A stretch of DNA of 5,056 nt from Modestobacter sp. (GTDB lineage: Bacteria > Actinomycetota > Actinomycetes > Mycobacteriales > Geodermatophilaceae). This document shows, one piece after another, positions 1 through 5,056 of this stretch. The notes beneath the pieces are model-generated. The model saw nothing but the letters and a program-made list of their open reading frames with translations, was not told the origin of the DNA and did no database searches. The DNA lies in NCBI GenBank assembly GCA_025966175.1, contig JAOPVN010000036.1, positions 1 to 5,056 of the forward strand, read 5' to 3'. Within the stretch, counting starts at the first letter, position 1. Each line of letters opens with the position of its first letter. The translations under genes and the position numbers were made by a program.

Positions 1-1168
1 CGTGGCGGCGCTCGAGGAAGGGCAGCACGCCCTCGAAGGCGGCGTAGTAGCTGCGCTCGCGGCCGTAGCGGTTCTTGTAGCGGACGTGCACCTGGTCCGG
101 GGAGCCGTGCAGCACGGCCTTCTGGACGCTGGCCGGCAGCTCTTCCCACGGGGTCTTCATCGAGAAGCCGATCATGTCGGCCAGCCCGCCCAGCAGCCGC
201 TGGAAGTACTCATTGCTCATCGACCCGGCCCACGGGGCGATCGCACCCTCGCCGAGGCTCTTCTGCGGATCGGGGACCACGAGGTCGGGGTCGACCTCCT
301 TGCGGGTGCCGATGCCGGTGCACTCGGGGCAGGCGCCGAACGGCGAGTTGAAGGAGAACGAGCGTGGCTCGAGCGCCTCGAACGACAGCCCGTCGTCGAT
401 GCAGGCGAGGTGCTCGGAGAAGGTGCGCTCGCGGAGCGGGTCGCCCTCGGGCAGGTCGATGAAGTCCAGGACGACGAGGCCGCCGGCCAGGCCGAGCGCG
501 GTCTCCACGGAGTCGGTGAGCCGCCGCTTGGCGCTCTCCTTGACCGTCAGCCGGTCCACGATCACCTCGATCGTGTGCTTCTCCTGCTTCTTGAGCTTCG
601 GCGGGTCGGTGAGCTGGTGGATGGTGCCGTCGACCCGGACCCGGGAGAAGCCCTGGGTCTGCAGCGAGCTGAACAGGTCGACGTACTCGCCCTTGCGCGC
701 CCGGACCACGGGGGCGAGGACCTGGAAGCGGGTGCCCTCCTCCATCGCCAGCACCTGGTCGACGATCTGCTGCGGCGTCTGCCGGGAGATCGGCTTGCCG
801 CAGTTGGGGCAGTGCGGCTGGCCGGCGCGGGCGTACAGCAGCCGGAGGTAGTCGTAGACCTCGGTGATGGTGCCGACGGTCGACCGGGGGTTGCGGTTGG
901 TCGACTTCTGGTCGATCGACACCGCTGGGGACAGGCCCTCGATGAAGTCGACGTCCGGCTTGTCCATCTGCCCGAGGAACTGGCGGGCGTAGGCCGACAA
1001 CGACTCGACGTAGCGGCGCTGCCCCTCGGCGAAGATCGTGTCGAAGGCCAGGCTCGACTTCCCCGAGCCGGAGAGCCCCGTGAACACGATCATCGCGTCG
1101 CGAGGCAGGTCGAGGTGGACGTCCTTGAGGTTGTGCTCGCGGGCGCCGCGGACGACGAGCCGGTCCAT
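1..1168 (-). CDS. uvrA: UvrA, excinuclease ABC subunit A (N-terminal part, cut by the window edge)
   Basis: UvrA is the ABC-type ATPase that, with UvrB, finds bulky DNA lesions and starts nucleotide excision repair in the cytoplasm. Translating the minus strand from the ATG at 1168-1166 gives 389 residues before the edge, out of about 950-1000 usual for the family, so both signature motifs' downstream half, the second ATPase and the C-terminal zinc finger are missing. Visible: the opening MDRLVVRGAREHNLKDV; Walker A GLSGSGKSS at residues 31-39; the YVESLSAYARQFLGQM block (53-68); the Q-loop-region motif SIDQKSTNRNPRSTVGT (84-100); CPNC (120-123); the UvrB-binding region from about 125 to 245; and EPRSFSFNSPFGACPEC (267-283). 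The start is fixed by family alignment and by AGGG 5 nt upstream. It lies downstream of the amidase gene on the same strand, with 197 bp or so between them, so it probably has its own promoter. One zinc-finger cysteine appears replaced (see findings). Identification is essentially certain. Confidence 0.98.
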   Translation of the reverse strand, partial: MDRLVVRGAREHNLKDVHLDLPRDAMIVFTGLSGSGKSSLAFDTIFAEGQRRYVESLSAYARQFLGQMDKPDVDFIEGLSPAVSIDQKSTNRNPRSTVGTITEVYDYLRLLYARAGQPHCPNCGKPISRQTPQQIVDQVLAMEEGTRFQVLAPVVRARKGEYVDLFSSLQTQGFSRVRVDGTIHQLTDPPKLKKQEKHTIEVIVDRLTVKESAKRRLTDSVETALGLAGGLVVLDFIDLPEGDPLRERTFSEHLACIDDGLSFEALEPRSFSFNSPFGACPECTGIGTRKEVDPDLVVPDPQKSLGEGAIAPWAGSMSNEYFQRLLGGLADMIGFSMKTPWEELPASVQKAVLHGSPDQVHVRYKNRYGRERSYYAAFEGVLPFLERRH

Positions 1169-1173
1169 GTGAT

Positions 1174-1177
1174 CCCT
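1174..1177 (-). promoter_or_regulatory. Ribosome binding site of uvrA
   Basis: The minus strand reads AGGG followed by ATCAC and then ATG, a 5-nt spacing. It is the only Shine-Dalgarno-like run just before the UvrA start and supports the ATG at 1168. No mycobacterial-type SOS box (TCGAAC-N4-GTTCGA) and no clear TANNNT -10 element could be seen in the gap upstream, so the uvrA promoter is not located. Confidence 0.6.
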
Positions 1178-1198
1178 GTCGGTCGCAGTGGTTCGGTG

Positions 1199-1228
1199 CT
1201 GGTCTGTGTGCTCGTGGGCGGAGACCAG
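1199..1228. repeat. 7-bp inverted repeat upstream of uvrA
   Basis: CTGGTCT (1199-1205) and AGACCAG (1222-1228) are perfect inverted arms around a 16-nt spacer, 31 to 60 bp upstream of the uvrA start. It could be a regulator binding site, a weak hairpin in the uvrA leader, or chance. The second arm overlaps CCAGTGG (1225-1231), which recurs at 1268-1274. Confidence 0.35.
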
Positions 1229-1282
1229 TGGTGCGGGGCTGAGCACTCGCCGTGGGTGGTTCATCGCCCAGTGGAACGGTGT

Positions 1283-1304
1283 GCCGGGAGGCGGGCTTCC
1301 CGGC
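1283..1304 (-). terminator. GC-rich hairpin, second of two between amidase gene and uvrA
   Basis: GCCGGGA (1283-1289) and TCCCGGC (1298-1304) form a perfect 7-bp stem with an 8-nt loop. On the minus strand it lies about 65-85 nt beyond the amidase stop. No T-run follows, so it would be the U-tract-less type of terminator that is common in high-GC actinobacteria, or simply a structured leader for uvrA. The role is inferred from position only. Confidence 0.4.
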
Positions 1305-1336
1305 AGCGCTGTCGGCTGGGTCTCTCCCACCGCCCG

Positions 1337-1356
1337 GCCGGGCGGCAGCGCCCGGC
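1337..1356 (-). terminator. Likely terminator hairpin just after the amidase gene
   Basis: GCCGGGCG (1337-1344) and CGCCCGGC (1349-1356) pair perfectly over 8 bp around a 4-nt loop, starting 11 nt beyond the amidase stop codon. There is no following T-run. A third copy of the arm, CGCCCGGC at 1331-1338, overlaps the first and makes 1331-1344 a perfect 14-bp palindrome, so the central arm has two possible partners. Position and stem strength favour transcription termination of the amidase mRNA. Confidence 0.55.
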
Positions 1357-1367
1357 GGCGGTACGGG

Positions 1368-2798
1368 TCAGCCGGTGCGGCTCCCGGCCGGCCGGCCGGG
1401 GTCGAAGACCGGTGCGTGCCGGCGCCAGGGCAGCCGACGTTCCAGCTCTCCGGCCAGCCAGAGTAGTCGGAGTTCGGACCCGGCTGGGCCGACGAACTGG
1501 ACCGAGCTGGGCAGGCCGTCCCGGCCCGGGCCGGCGGGCAGCACCAGGGCCGGGAGCCCGGCCATGTTCCAGGCCGAGGTCCACGGCGCCCAGCGGGCGT
1601 TGGCGGTGATGTTGGCCAGGAACCCGCGCTCGTGCCACGGCCGCGCGGGCAGCGGCGGGCCGGAGACCACCGGGGTGAGCAGCAGGTCGACCTCGGTGAA
1701 GAACCCGGCCATCCGCTCGCGGAAGGCCGCCGCGGTGCGCGGCCGGACGAGCCCGGCCCGGCGCACCCAGCGGCCCAGCCGCGCGTGCGTGCGACTGCGG
1801 GCCTCCATGGCCTCGCGCTCCAGCCCGAGCGCCTCGGCATCGGCATCGGCGCCGGCCAGCCAGCGGGTGACGGTGCCCAGGGCCGCGGCCGGGGTGATCA
1901 CCGGGTCCTTGCGCACCACGGTGTGCCCGGCGGCCTCCAGCGCGGCGACGATCTCCTCGATCGCGGCGCGCCCGGCCGCGTCGAGCCGTATCCCCGGCAC
2001 CGGCGACCTGGTCGACACGGCGATCCGCAGCGGCGCCGGCGGGGCGTCCGGCGCGGCGACCGGCGTGCCGGCGAGGACCGCGAAGCCGGCGGCGAGGTCG
2101 GCGACCGTGGTGGCCAGGACGCCGTTCTCCGCCATCCCGGACCAGCTGTCCGCACCGATCTCGGCGGGGACGACGCCGGAGCCCGGCTTCAGGGTGACCA
2201 GCCCGCAGGCCGCGGCCGGGAGCCGCAGCGAGCCCATCCCGTCGTTGCCCTGCGCCAGGGGCACGACCCCGGCGGCGACCGCCGCCGCGCTGCCACCGGA
2301 GGAGCCGGCGGAGGAGCGTGCGGTGTCCCAGGGGTTGCGGGTGACGGTGCCGGGCCCGTCGGTCGCGGAGTAGAGGCACAGCTCCGGCACCCGGGTGATG
2401 CCGACGACCACTGCGCCGGCGGCCCGCAGCCGCGCCACCACGGGATGGTCCGCGCTCGCCCGGCCGGGATCGTGCGCCAGCGAGCCGTCGGTGGTGACCT
2501 CGCCCGTGACCGCGACGTTGTCCTTCACCGCGATCGGCACGCCGGCCAGGGGCAGCTCCGCCCGGTGGGGCGAGGCGTCGACCGCCGCGGCCTCGGCCAG
2601 CGCCGCCTCGGTGCGGATCACCCGGAAGGCGCCGATGCGGGCCTCGACGTCGGTGAGGTGCGCCAGGTGCGCGCGGACCACCTCGACCGCGGAGAGCTCG
2701 CCGGAGCGGACCCGGGCAGCCAGCTCGGTCGCGGGTGCGCCGACGAGGGGCTCGGCCCAGACCTCGGAGCCCGGCGCGGAACCTGCACTAGCGTCCAT
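1368..2798 (-). CDS. Amidase-signature family hydrolase
   Basis: A 476-residue cytoplasmic hydrolase of the amidase-signature family, which cleaves carboxamides to acid plus ammonia or amine; GatA and fatty-acid amide hydrolase are relatives. The Ser-cisSer-Lys triad is complete: Lys92 in GVPIAVKDNV, Ser166 in AGSSGGS, and nucleophile Ser190 in GMGSLRLPAA. The 24-residue Ser-Ser and 74-residue Lys-Ser distances fit the family. The late family motif NMAGLPALVLP is at 411-421. Length is normal, with no signal peptide or membrane segment. The loop before the nucleophile reads GNDGMGS rather than the usual GTDxGGS. The ATG at 2798 is preferred over the in-frame GTG at 2822, because the latter has no ribosome site and the former has GGATAGG 9 nt upstream, or alternatively a leaderless promoter. 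No gatC or gatB is nearby, so GatA is unlikely; the substrate is unknown. It is divergent from the MBL gene and lies upstream of uvrA. Confidence 0.93.
   Translation of the reverse strand: MDASAGSAPGSEVWAEPLVGAPATELAARVRSGELSAVEVVRAHLAHLTDVEARIGAFRVIRTEAALAEAAAVDASPHRAELPLAGVPIAVKDNVAVTGEVTTDGSLAHDPGRASADHPVVARLRAAGAVVVGITRVPELCLYSATDGPGTVTRNPWDTARSSAGSSGGSAAAVAAGVVPLAQGNDGMGSLRLPAAACGLVTLKPGSGVVPAEIGADSWSGMAENGVLATTVADLAAGFAVLAGTPVAAPDAPPAPLRIAVSTRSPVPGIRLDAAGRAAIEEIVAALEAAGHTVVRKDPVITPAAALGTVTRWLAGADADAEALGLEREAMEARSRTHARLGRWVRRAGLVRPRTAAAFRERMAGFFTEVDLLLTPVVSGPPLPARPWHERGFLANITANARWAPWTSAWNMAGLPALVLPAGPGRDGLPSSVQFVGPAGSELRLLWLAGELERRLPWRRHAPVFDPGRPAGSRTG
1834..1850. repeat. Short hexamer tandem repeat inside the amidase gene
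   Basis: TCGGCA occurs twice in tandem and is followed by a third partial unit, TCGGC. On the coding strand it encodes Ala-Asp-Ala-Asp-Ala-Glu-Ala (residues 317-323), in a region predicted to be a variable surface helix or loop. The 6-bp unit keeps the frame, so slippage would only add or remove an Ala-Asp pair. Confidence 0.6.
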
Positions 2799-2805
2799 AC
2801 CGTCG

Positions 2806-2835
2806 AACCTATCCGGGGGCACCGACAGTTCTCAG
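2806..2835 (-). promoter_or_regulatory. Possible leaderless promoter of the amidase gene
   Basis: On the minus strand, TAGGTT (2811-2806) fits the actinobacterial TANNNT -10 pattern and lies 7 nt before the A of the ATG at 2798, the spacing expected if transcription starts at the start codon. CTGAGA (2835-2830), 18 bp upstream, matches TTGACA at four of six positions. The same bases contain the SD-like GGATAGG (2814-2808), so the two readings exclude each other. Both elements are weak; this is a hypothesis. Confidence 0.3.
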
Positions 2836-2838
2836 ATC

Positions 2839-2842
2839 GGAG
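2839..2842 (+). promoter_or_regulatory. Ribosome binding site of the MBL-fold hydrolase gene
   Basis: GGAG is followed by CGGG and then ATG, a short 4-nt spacing that still supports the ATG at 2847. The divergent gap to the amidase start is only 48 bp, so the promoter of this gene probably reaches into the first codons of the amidase gene; no convincing -35/-10 pair was found there. Confidence 0.5.
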
Positions 2843-2846
2843 CGGG

Positions 2847-3515
2847 ATGAGCGGGCAGACGTACACCGGGGACGTACAGGTGGGCGGGGCGGCCGACGTC
2901 CGGGAACTCCCCGGGCTGACCATCCGGAAGCTGGCCGTGAGCGAGATGGCCAACAACGCCTACCTGCTCACCTCCACCGCCACCGGGGAGGCGCTGCTCA
3001 TCGACGCCGCCGCCGAGCCCGAGGCGCTGCTGGCCCTGATCGACGGCGCCGACGTGCGGACCGTCGTCACCACGCACGGGCACTGGGACCACCACCGCGC
3101 GCTGCCGCAGGTGGTCGAGGCGACCGGCGCGCAGACGGTGGCGCACCCGGCCGACGCCGCGGACCTGCCGGTTCCGGTGACCCGCCCGGTGGAGCACGGC
3201 GACACGGTGGCGGTCGGTGACCAGGTGCTGGAGGTGGTGCACCTGCGTGGCCACACGCCCGGGTCGATCGCGCTGGTGTGGCGTGGGCCCGAGGGTGCCG
3301 GCACGCACGTCTTCACCGGCGACAGCCTCTTCCCCGGCGGCGTAGGGAACACGCAGAAGGACGCGGCCCGGTTCGTCAGCCTGATCGACGACGTCGAGGC
3401 CCGGCTGTTCGGCGAGCTCCCCGACGACACCTGGGTCTACCCGGGGCACGGCAAGGACACGACGATCGGGGCCGAGCGGTCGCACCTGGCGGAGTGGCGC
3501 GAGCGCGGCTGGTGA
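2847..3515 (+). CDS. MBL-fold metallo-hydrolase, glyoxalase II-like
   Basis: A 222-residue soluble hydrolase of the metallo-beta-lactamase fold, glyoxalase-II-like branch. Members use two metal ions to hydrolyse thioesters or related bonds; the substrate here is unknown. All metal ligands are present: HGHWDH (His77, His79, Asp81, His82), His136 in LRGHTPGS, Asp159 in FTGDSLFPGG, and His201 in YPGHGKDTTIGAE. A short N-terminal part with the ADVRELPGLTI and NNAYLL segments leads into the first strands. It is shorter than classical glyoxalase II (about 250-260 residues) and lacks that enzyme's C-terminal substrate-binding domain, so a true S-lactoylglutathione hydrolase is doubtful. The ATG at 2847 is chosen because the conserved domain starts soon after it and GGAG precedes it; the frame is open far upstream, but there it is only antisense of the amidase gene. 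Genes of this type sit beside uvrA in other actinobacteria. Confidence 0.92.
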   Translation: MSGQTYTGDVQVGGAADVRELPGLTIRKLAVSEMANNAYLLTSTATGEALLIDAAAEPEALLALIDGADVRTVVTTHGHWDHHRALPQVVEATGAQTVAHPADAADLPVPVTRPVEHGDTVAVGDQVLEVVHLRGHTPGSIALVWRGPEGAGTHVFTGDSLFPGGVGNTQKDAARFVSLIDDVEARLFGELPDDTWVYPGHGKDTTIGAERSHLAEWRERGW

Positions 3516-3535
3516 GTCGAGCACGACCCACCCGA

Positions 3536-3561
3536 GGGCGCCGACCTGGACGTAGGTGCCC
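3536..3561. terminator. Weak hairpin between converging genes
   Basis: GGGCGCC (3536-3542) and GGTGCCC (3555-3561) can form a 7-bp stem including one G-U pair on the plus strand, around a 12-nt loop, 20 nt after the MBL gene stop. An overlapping ACCT/AGGT pair offers a second fold, and CCCG-AAT-CGGG follows at 3559-3569. There is no T-run. Its place in the 106-bp convergent gap suggests a terminator for the MBL transcript, but the structure is modest. The remaining gap holds only two ACGGTGG copies (3590-3596 and 3605-3611) and a short AGC run. Confidence 0.35.
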
Positions 3562-3621
3562 GAATCGGGGAGCAGCAGCAGGACTCAGAACGGTGGAGAT
3601 CGTGACGGTGGCAATCGCCTG

Positions 3622-4371
3622 CTAGAGCTGGACGCCGCGGGTCAGCGCACCGTCGACGACGAGGTTCGTGCCGGTGGTGAAGCTGGACACCGGGCTGGAG
3701 AGGAAGACGACGGCGCGCGCGATCTCCTGCGGCGTCGCCATCCGACCGGTCGGGTTGAGCGCCAGCGAGTCGGCGTACAGCTGCGGCTGACCGGTCTCGA
3801 TCTGGTGCCAGACGCCGCCCTCGAAGTAGGTGTTGCCCGGGGACACGGTGTTGGCCCGCACCCCGGTGGCGGCGAGCTGGAAGGCCAGCCCCTGCACGTA
3901 GTGCACGATCGCCGCCTTCATCACCCCGTACGGCCCGGCGGTGAAGTCGATCTCCCGGCCGGAGACGCTGGAGATCGCGACGATCGACCCGCGGCTCTCG
4001 GTCAGGTACGGCAGGGCGGCGGTCGCCAGCCGGACGGTCCCCATCAGGTCCACCTCGAAGGACGCGCGCCAGTTCTCCTCGCCGTCCCCGATGGCCAGGG
4101 CGCTGACGTTGGAGACGACGGCGTCGATCCCGCCGAGCCGCTCCGCGGCGGCGGCGACCCACCCGGTCAGCGCCGCCGCGTCAGCCACGTCGACCGCCGT
4201 CCCGGTGGCCGACGGGCCCAGCTCGGCGGTCGCTGAGGCGCAGGCGTCCGCGCTGCGCGCGCAGAACTCGACCACCGCCCCCTCGGCGGCGAACGCCTCG
4301 ACGATCGCCCGGCCGATGCCGCGCGTCCCCCCGGTCACGAGCACACGGGCACCACTGAGCTGCAGGTCCAT
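3622..4371 (-). CDS. Short-chain dehydrogenase/reductase (SDR), FabG-like classical type
   Basis: A 249-residue cytoplasmic NAD(P)-dependent oxidoreductase of the classical SDR family. The Rossmann cofactor motif TGGTRGIG is at 13-20, Asp61-Val62 contacts the adenine, and the active site has Ser135 (in ISSVSGRE) with Tyr148 and Lys152 in YGVMK. Arg17 together with Arg39 at the end of strand 2 suggests preference for NADP(H). Two usual motifs are altered: NNAG reads SNVS (87-90), and the catalytic-tetrad Asn is Asp108 in VDLMG. The C-terminal block NTYFEGGVWHQ to LVVDGALTRGVQL is characteristic of one conserved SDR subgroup often labelled 3-oxoacyl-ACP reductase; nothing here supports a fatty-acid role. 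The ATG at 4371 puts the first strand at the usual distance; the GTG at 4419 would overlap the upstream gene. It starts 25 bp after the acetamidase/formamidase stop, so co-transcription is likely. Substrate unknown. Confidence 0.93.
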   Translation of the reverse strand: MDLQLSGARVLVTGGTRGIGRAIVEAFAAEGAVVEFCARSADACASATAELGPSATGTAVDVADAAALTGWVAAAAERLGGIDAVVSNVSALAIGDGEENWRASFEVDLMGTVRLATAALPYLTESRGSIVAISSVSGREIDFTAGPYGVMKAAIVHYVQGLAFQLAATGVRANTVSPGNTYFEGGVWHQIETGQPQLYADSLALNPTGRMATPQEIARAVVFLSSPVSSFTTGTNLVVDGALTRGVQL

Positions 4372-4396
4372 CGGAGAGGTCCGTTCTGGAGGAGGG
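4372..4396 (-). promoter_or_regulatory. Intercistronic gap with no clear ribosome site and a small hairpin
   Basis: The 25 bases between the acetamidase/formamidase stop and the SDR ATG contain no purine-rich Shine-Dalgarno run on the coding strand; they are pyrimidine-rich (CCCTCCTCC). CGGA-CCTC-TCCG (4383-4372) can form a 4-bp hairpin directly against the start codon. Translation of the SDR may depend on ribosomes arriving from the upstream gene. Confidence 0.3.
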
Positions 4397-5056
4397 TCAG
4401 ATGAGGCGGGCGCGGGCACGCAGGTCGTCGTGCAGTCCGCCGTAGGCCGACGCCGCGGGCAGCAGCGACTTGCGGGCCTTGACGACGGCGGAGTAGTTGG
4501 CGTCGACGACGTTGGCGATCGGCACCTCGGTGATCTGCGAGAGCAGCTGGTAGGCGTCCATCGCGTCGAGCCCGTAGAGGTCCTGGAACCAGTACACGAG
4601 CTGGGTCTGCCCGATCCGCCAGGCGTCCTCCAGCGGCCGCGAGGAGCCCACCGTCATCCAGTGCGTGTCGTCCTCGATCCGCGGCCAGGCCGGCCCCCCG
4701 CCGGACGCGGCGCCCTTGATCAGCTCGACGATCACCGTCGTGGTCATGGCGCCCTCGACCGCCGTCCCGCAGGCCTCGCCCTCGCCCTGCCGGTAGTGCC
4801 CGTCGCCGAGGGAGAACAGCGCGCCCTCGACGTTGACCCGCAGGTAGCAGGTGGCGCCCGGCTTCATCTGCGGGGTGTCCATGTTGCCGCCGAAGGCGTC
4901 GGGGACGAGCGAGCTGCGCACCTCTCCCCCGGCGGGCGCGACGCCGACCGTGCCGAGCATCGGCTCCACCGGCAGGTCGATGCGCAGGTCGCTGTTCCGC
5001 GCGACGAAGGTGACCGTGTTCCTCGCCCGGTCCAGCTCGTAGATCCAGGTGGTGTC
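4397..5056 (-). CDS. Acetamidase/formamidase family protein (C-terminal part, cut by the window edge)
   Basis: The frame is open from the right edge at 5056 to the TGA at 4399-4397, giving the last 219 residues; family members are about 300-420 residues, so roughly the first third is outside the window. Proteins of this FmdA/AmdA family hydrolyse short amides such as formamide or acetamide to the acid and ammonia; the family is unrelated to the amidase-signature enzyme at 1368-2798. Visible family blocks, counted from the edge: VEPMLGTVGVAP (30-41), FGGNMD (55-60), LGDGH followed by QGEGEACGTAVE (83-101), HWMTVGSS (132-139), and a C-terminal helix region through QITEVPIANVVD to KARKSLLP. The GTG at 4969 is an internal valine codon, since homologous sequence continues upstream without a break. 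It is the promoter-proximal gene of a likely two-gene operon with the SDR. Substrate is not determined. Confidence 0.92.
   Translation of the reverse strand, partial: DTTWIYELDRARNTVTFVARNSDLRIDLPVEPMLGTVGVAPAGGEVRSSLVPDAFGGNMDTPQMKPGATCYLRVNVEGALFSLGDGHYRQGEGEACGTAVEGAMTTTVIVELIKGAASGGGPAWPRIEDDTHWMTVGSSRPLEDAWRIGQTQLVYWFQDLYGLDAMDAYQLLSQITEVPIANVVDANYSAVVKARKSLLPAASAYGGLHDDLRARARLI

Noticed and set aside
2..1609. Long plus-strand open frame of 535 codons across the uvrA region
   Set aside because: It is antisense to UvrA, whose minus-strand translation matches family motifs throughout; the plus-strand product is a low-complexity Gly/Ala/Arg-rich sequence typical of antisense frames in high-GC DNA, and it crosses two intergenic hairpins.
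1261..2379. Minus-strand open frame of 372 codons overlapping the amidase gene
   Set aside because: Arg/Gly-rich shadow in another frame of the same strand; the amidase frame carries all family motifs.
1368..2798. GatA subunit of the aminoacyl-tRNA amidotransferase
   Set aside because: No gatC or gatB neighbour is present and the nucleophile loop differs from the GatA-type GTDTGGS; a stand-alone amidase is the better call.
1632..2846. N-terminal extension of the MBL hydrolase frame by about 400 codons
   Set aside because: The frame is open upstream only because it is antisense to the amidase gene; the MBL domain begins right after the ATG at 2847, which has its own ribosome site.
3513..3590. 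A hydrophobic-looking minus-strand reading of about 25 codons in the convergent gap
   Set aside because: It has an in-frame stop just upstream, no ATG and no ribosome site, and it runs into antisense of the MBL gene; probably chance.
3577..3623. AGCAGG/CCTGCT inverted repeat near the SDR stop
   Set aside because: Arms are only 6 bp with a 35-nt spacer; too weak to call a terminator.
3437..4236. Open frames on both strands across the SDR gene and the convergent gap
   Set aside because: They are shadows of the SDR and MBL genes, with biased composition and no recognisable domain.

Overview
The window looks like chromosomal DNA from a high-GC actinobacterium. Third codon positions are almost always G or C, antisense frames stay open over long stretches (typical of high-GC coding DNA), and the UvrA, MBL-hydrolase and SDR proteins read like actinobacterial versions. 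A Geodermatophilaceae-like host is my guess from general resemblance; I could not test it. There are no RNA genes, insertion sequences, CRISPR arrays or phage genes, and all five genes show ordinary intact coding.

Layout. (1) Bases 1-1168, minus strand: the N-terminal 389 residues of UvrA, the damage-recognition ATPase of nucleotide excision repair; the gene runs off the left edge. (2) 1169-1367: a 199-bp gap with two GC-rich hairpins and an inverted repeat close to uvrA. (3) 1368-2798, minus: a complete amidase-signature hydrolase with an intact Lys-Ser-Ser triad. (4) 2799-2846: a 48-bp divergent gap. (5) 2847-3515, plus: a complete glyoxalase-II-like metallo-beta-lactamase-fold hydrolase. 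(6) 3516-3621: a 106-bp gap between converging genes with one imperfect hairpin. (7) 3622-4371, minus: a complete short-chain dehydrogenase/reductase (SDR). (8) 4397-5056, minus: the C-terminal 219 residues of an acetamidase/formamidase-family enzyme that enters from the right edge, 25 bp upstream of the SDR and probably in one operon with it.

How the genes relate. uvrA next to a divergent MBL-fold hydrolase is a known actinobacterial neighbourhood (in Mycobacterium tuberculosis, Rv1637c beside uvrA Rv1638). Here the amidase gene lies between the two, on the uvrA strand. The acetamidase/formamidase plus SDR pair looks like a small catabolic operon: amide hydrolysis with ammonia release, and an NADP(H)-type oxidoreductase of unknown substrate. 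The two amide hydrolases belong to unrelated families, and nothing ties them into one pathway beyond proximity.

I found no convincing undescribed system. The points most worth a second look are the amidase placed in the uvrA/MBL neighbourhood, the overlapping leaderless-promoter and Shine-Dalgarno signals at the amidase start, the three-armed hairpin region before uvrA, and non-consensus catalytic or metal-site residues in the SDR, the amidase and UvrA.
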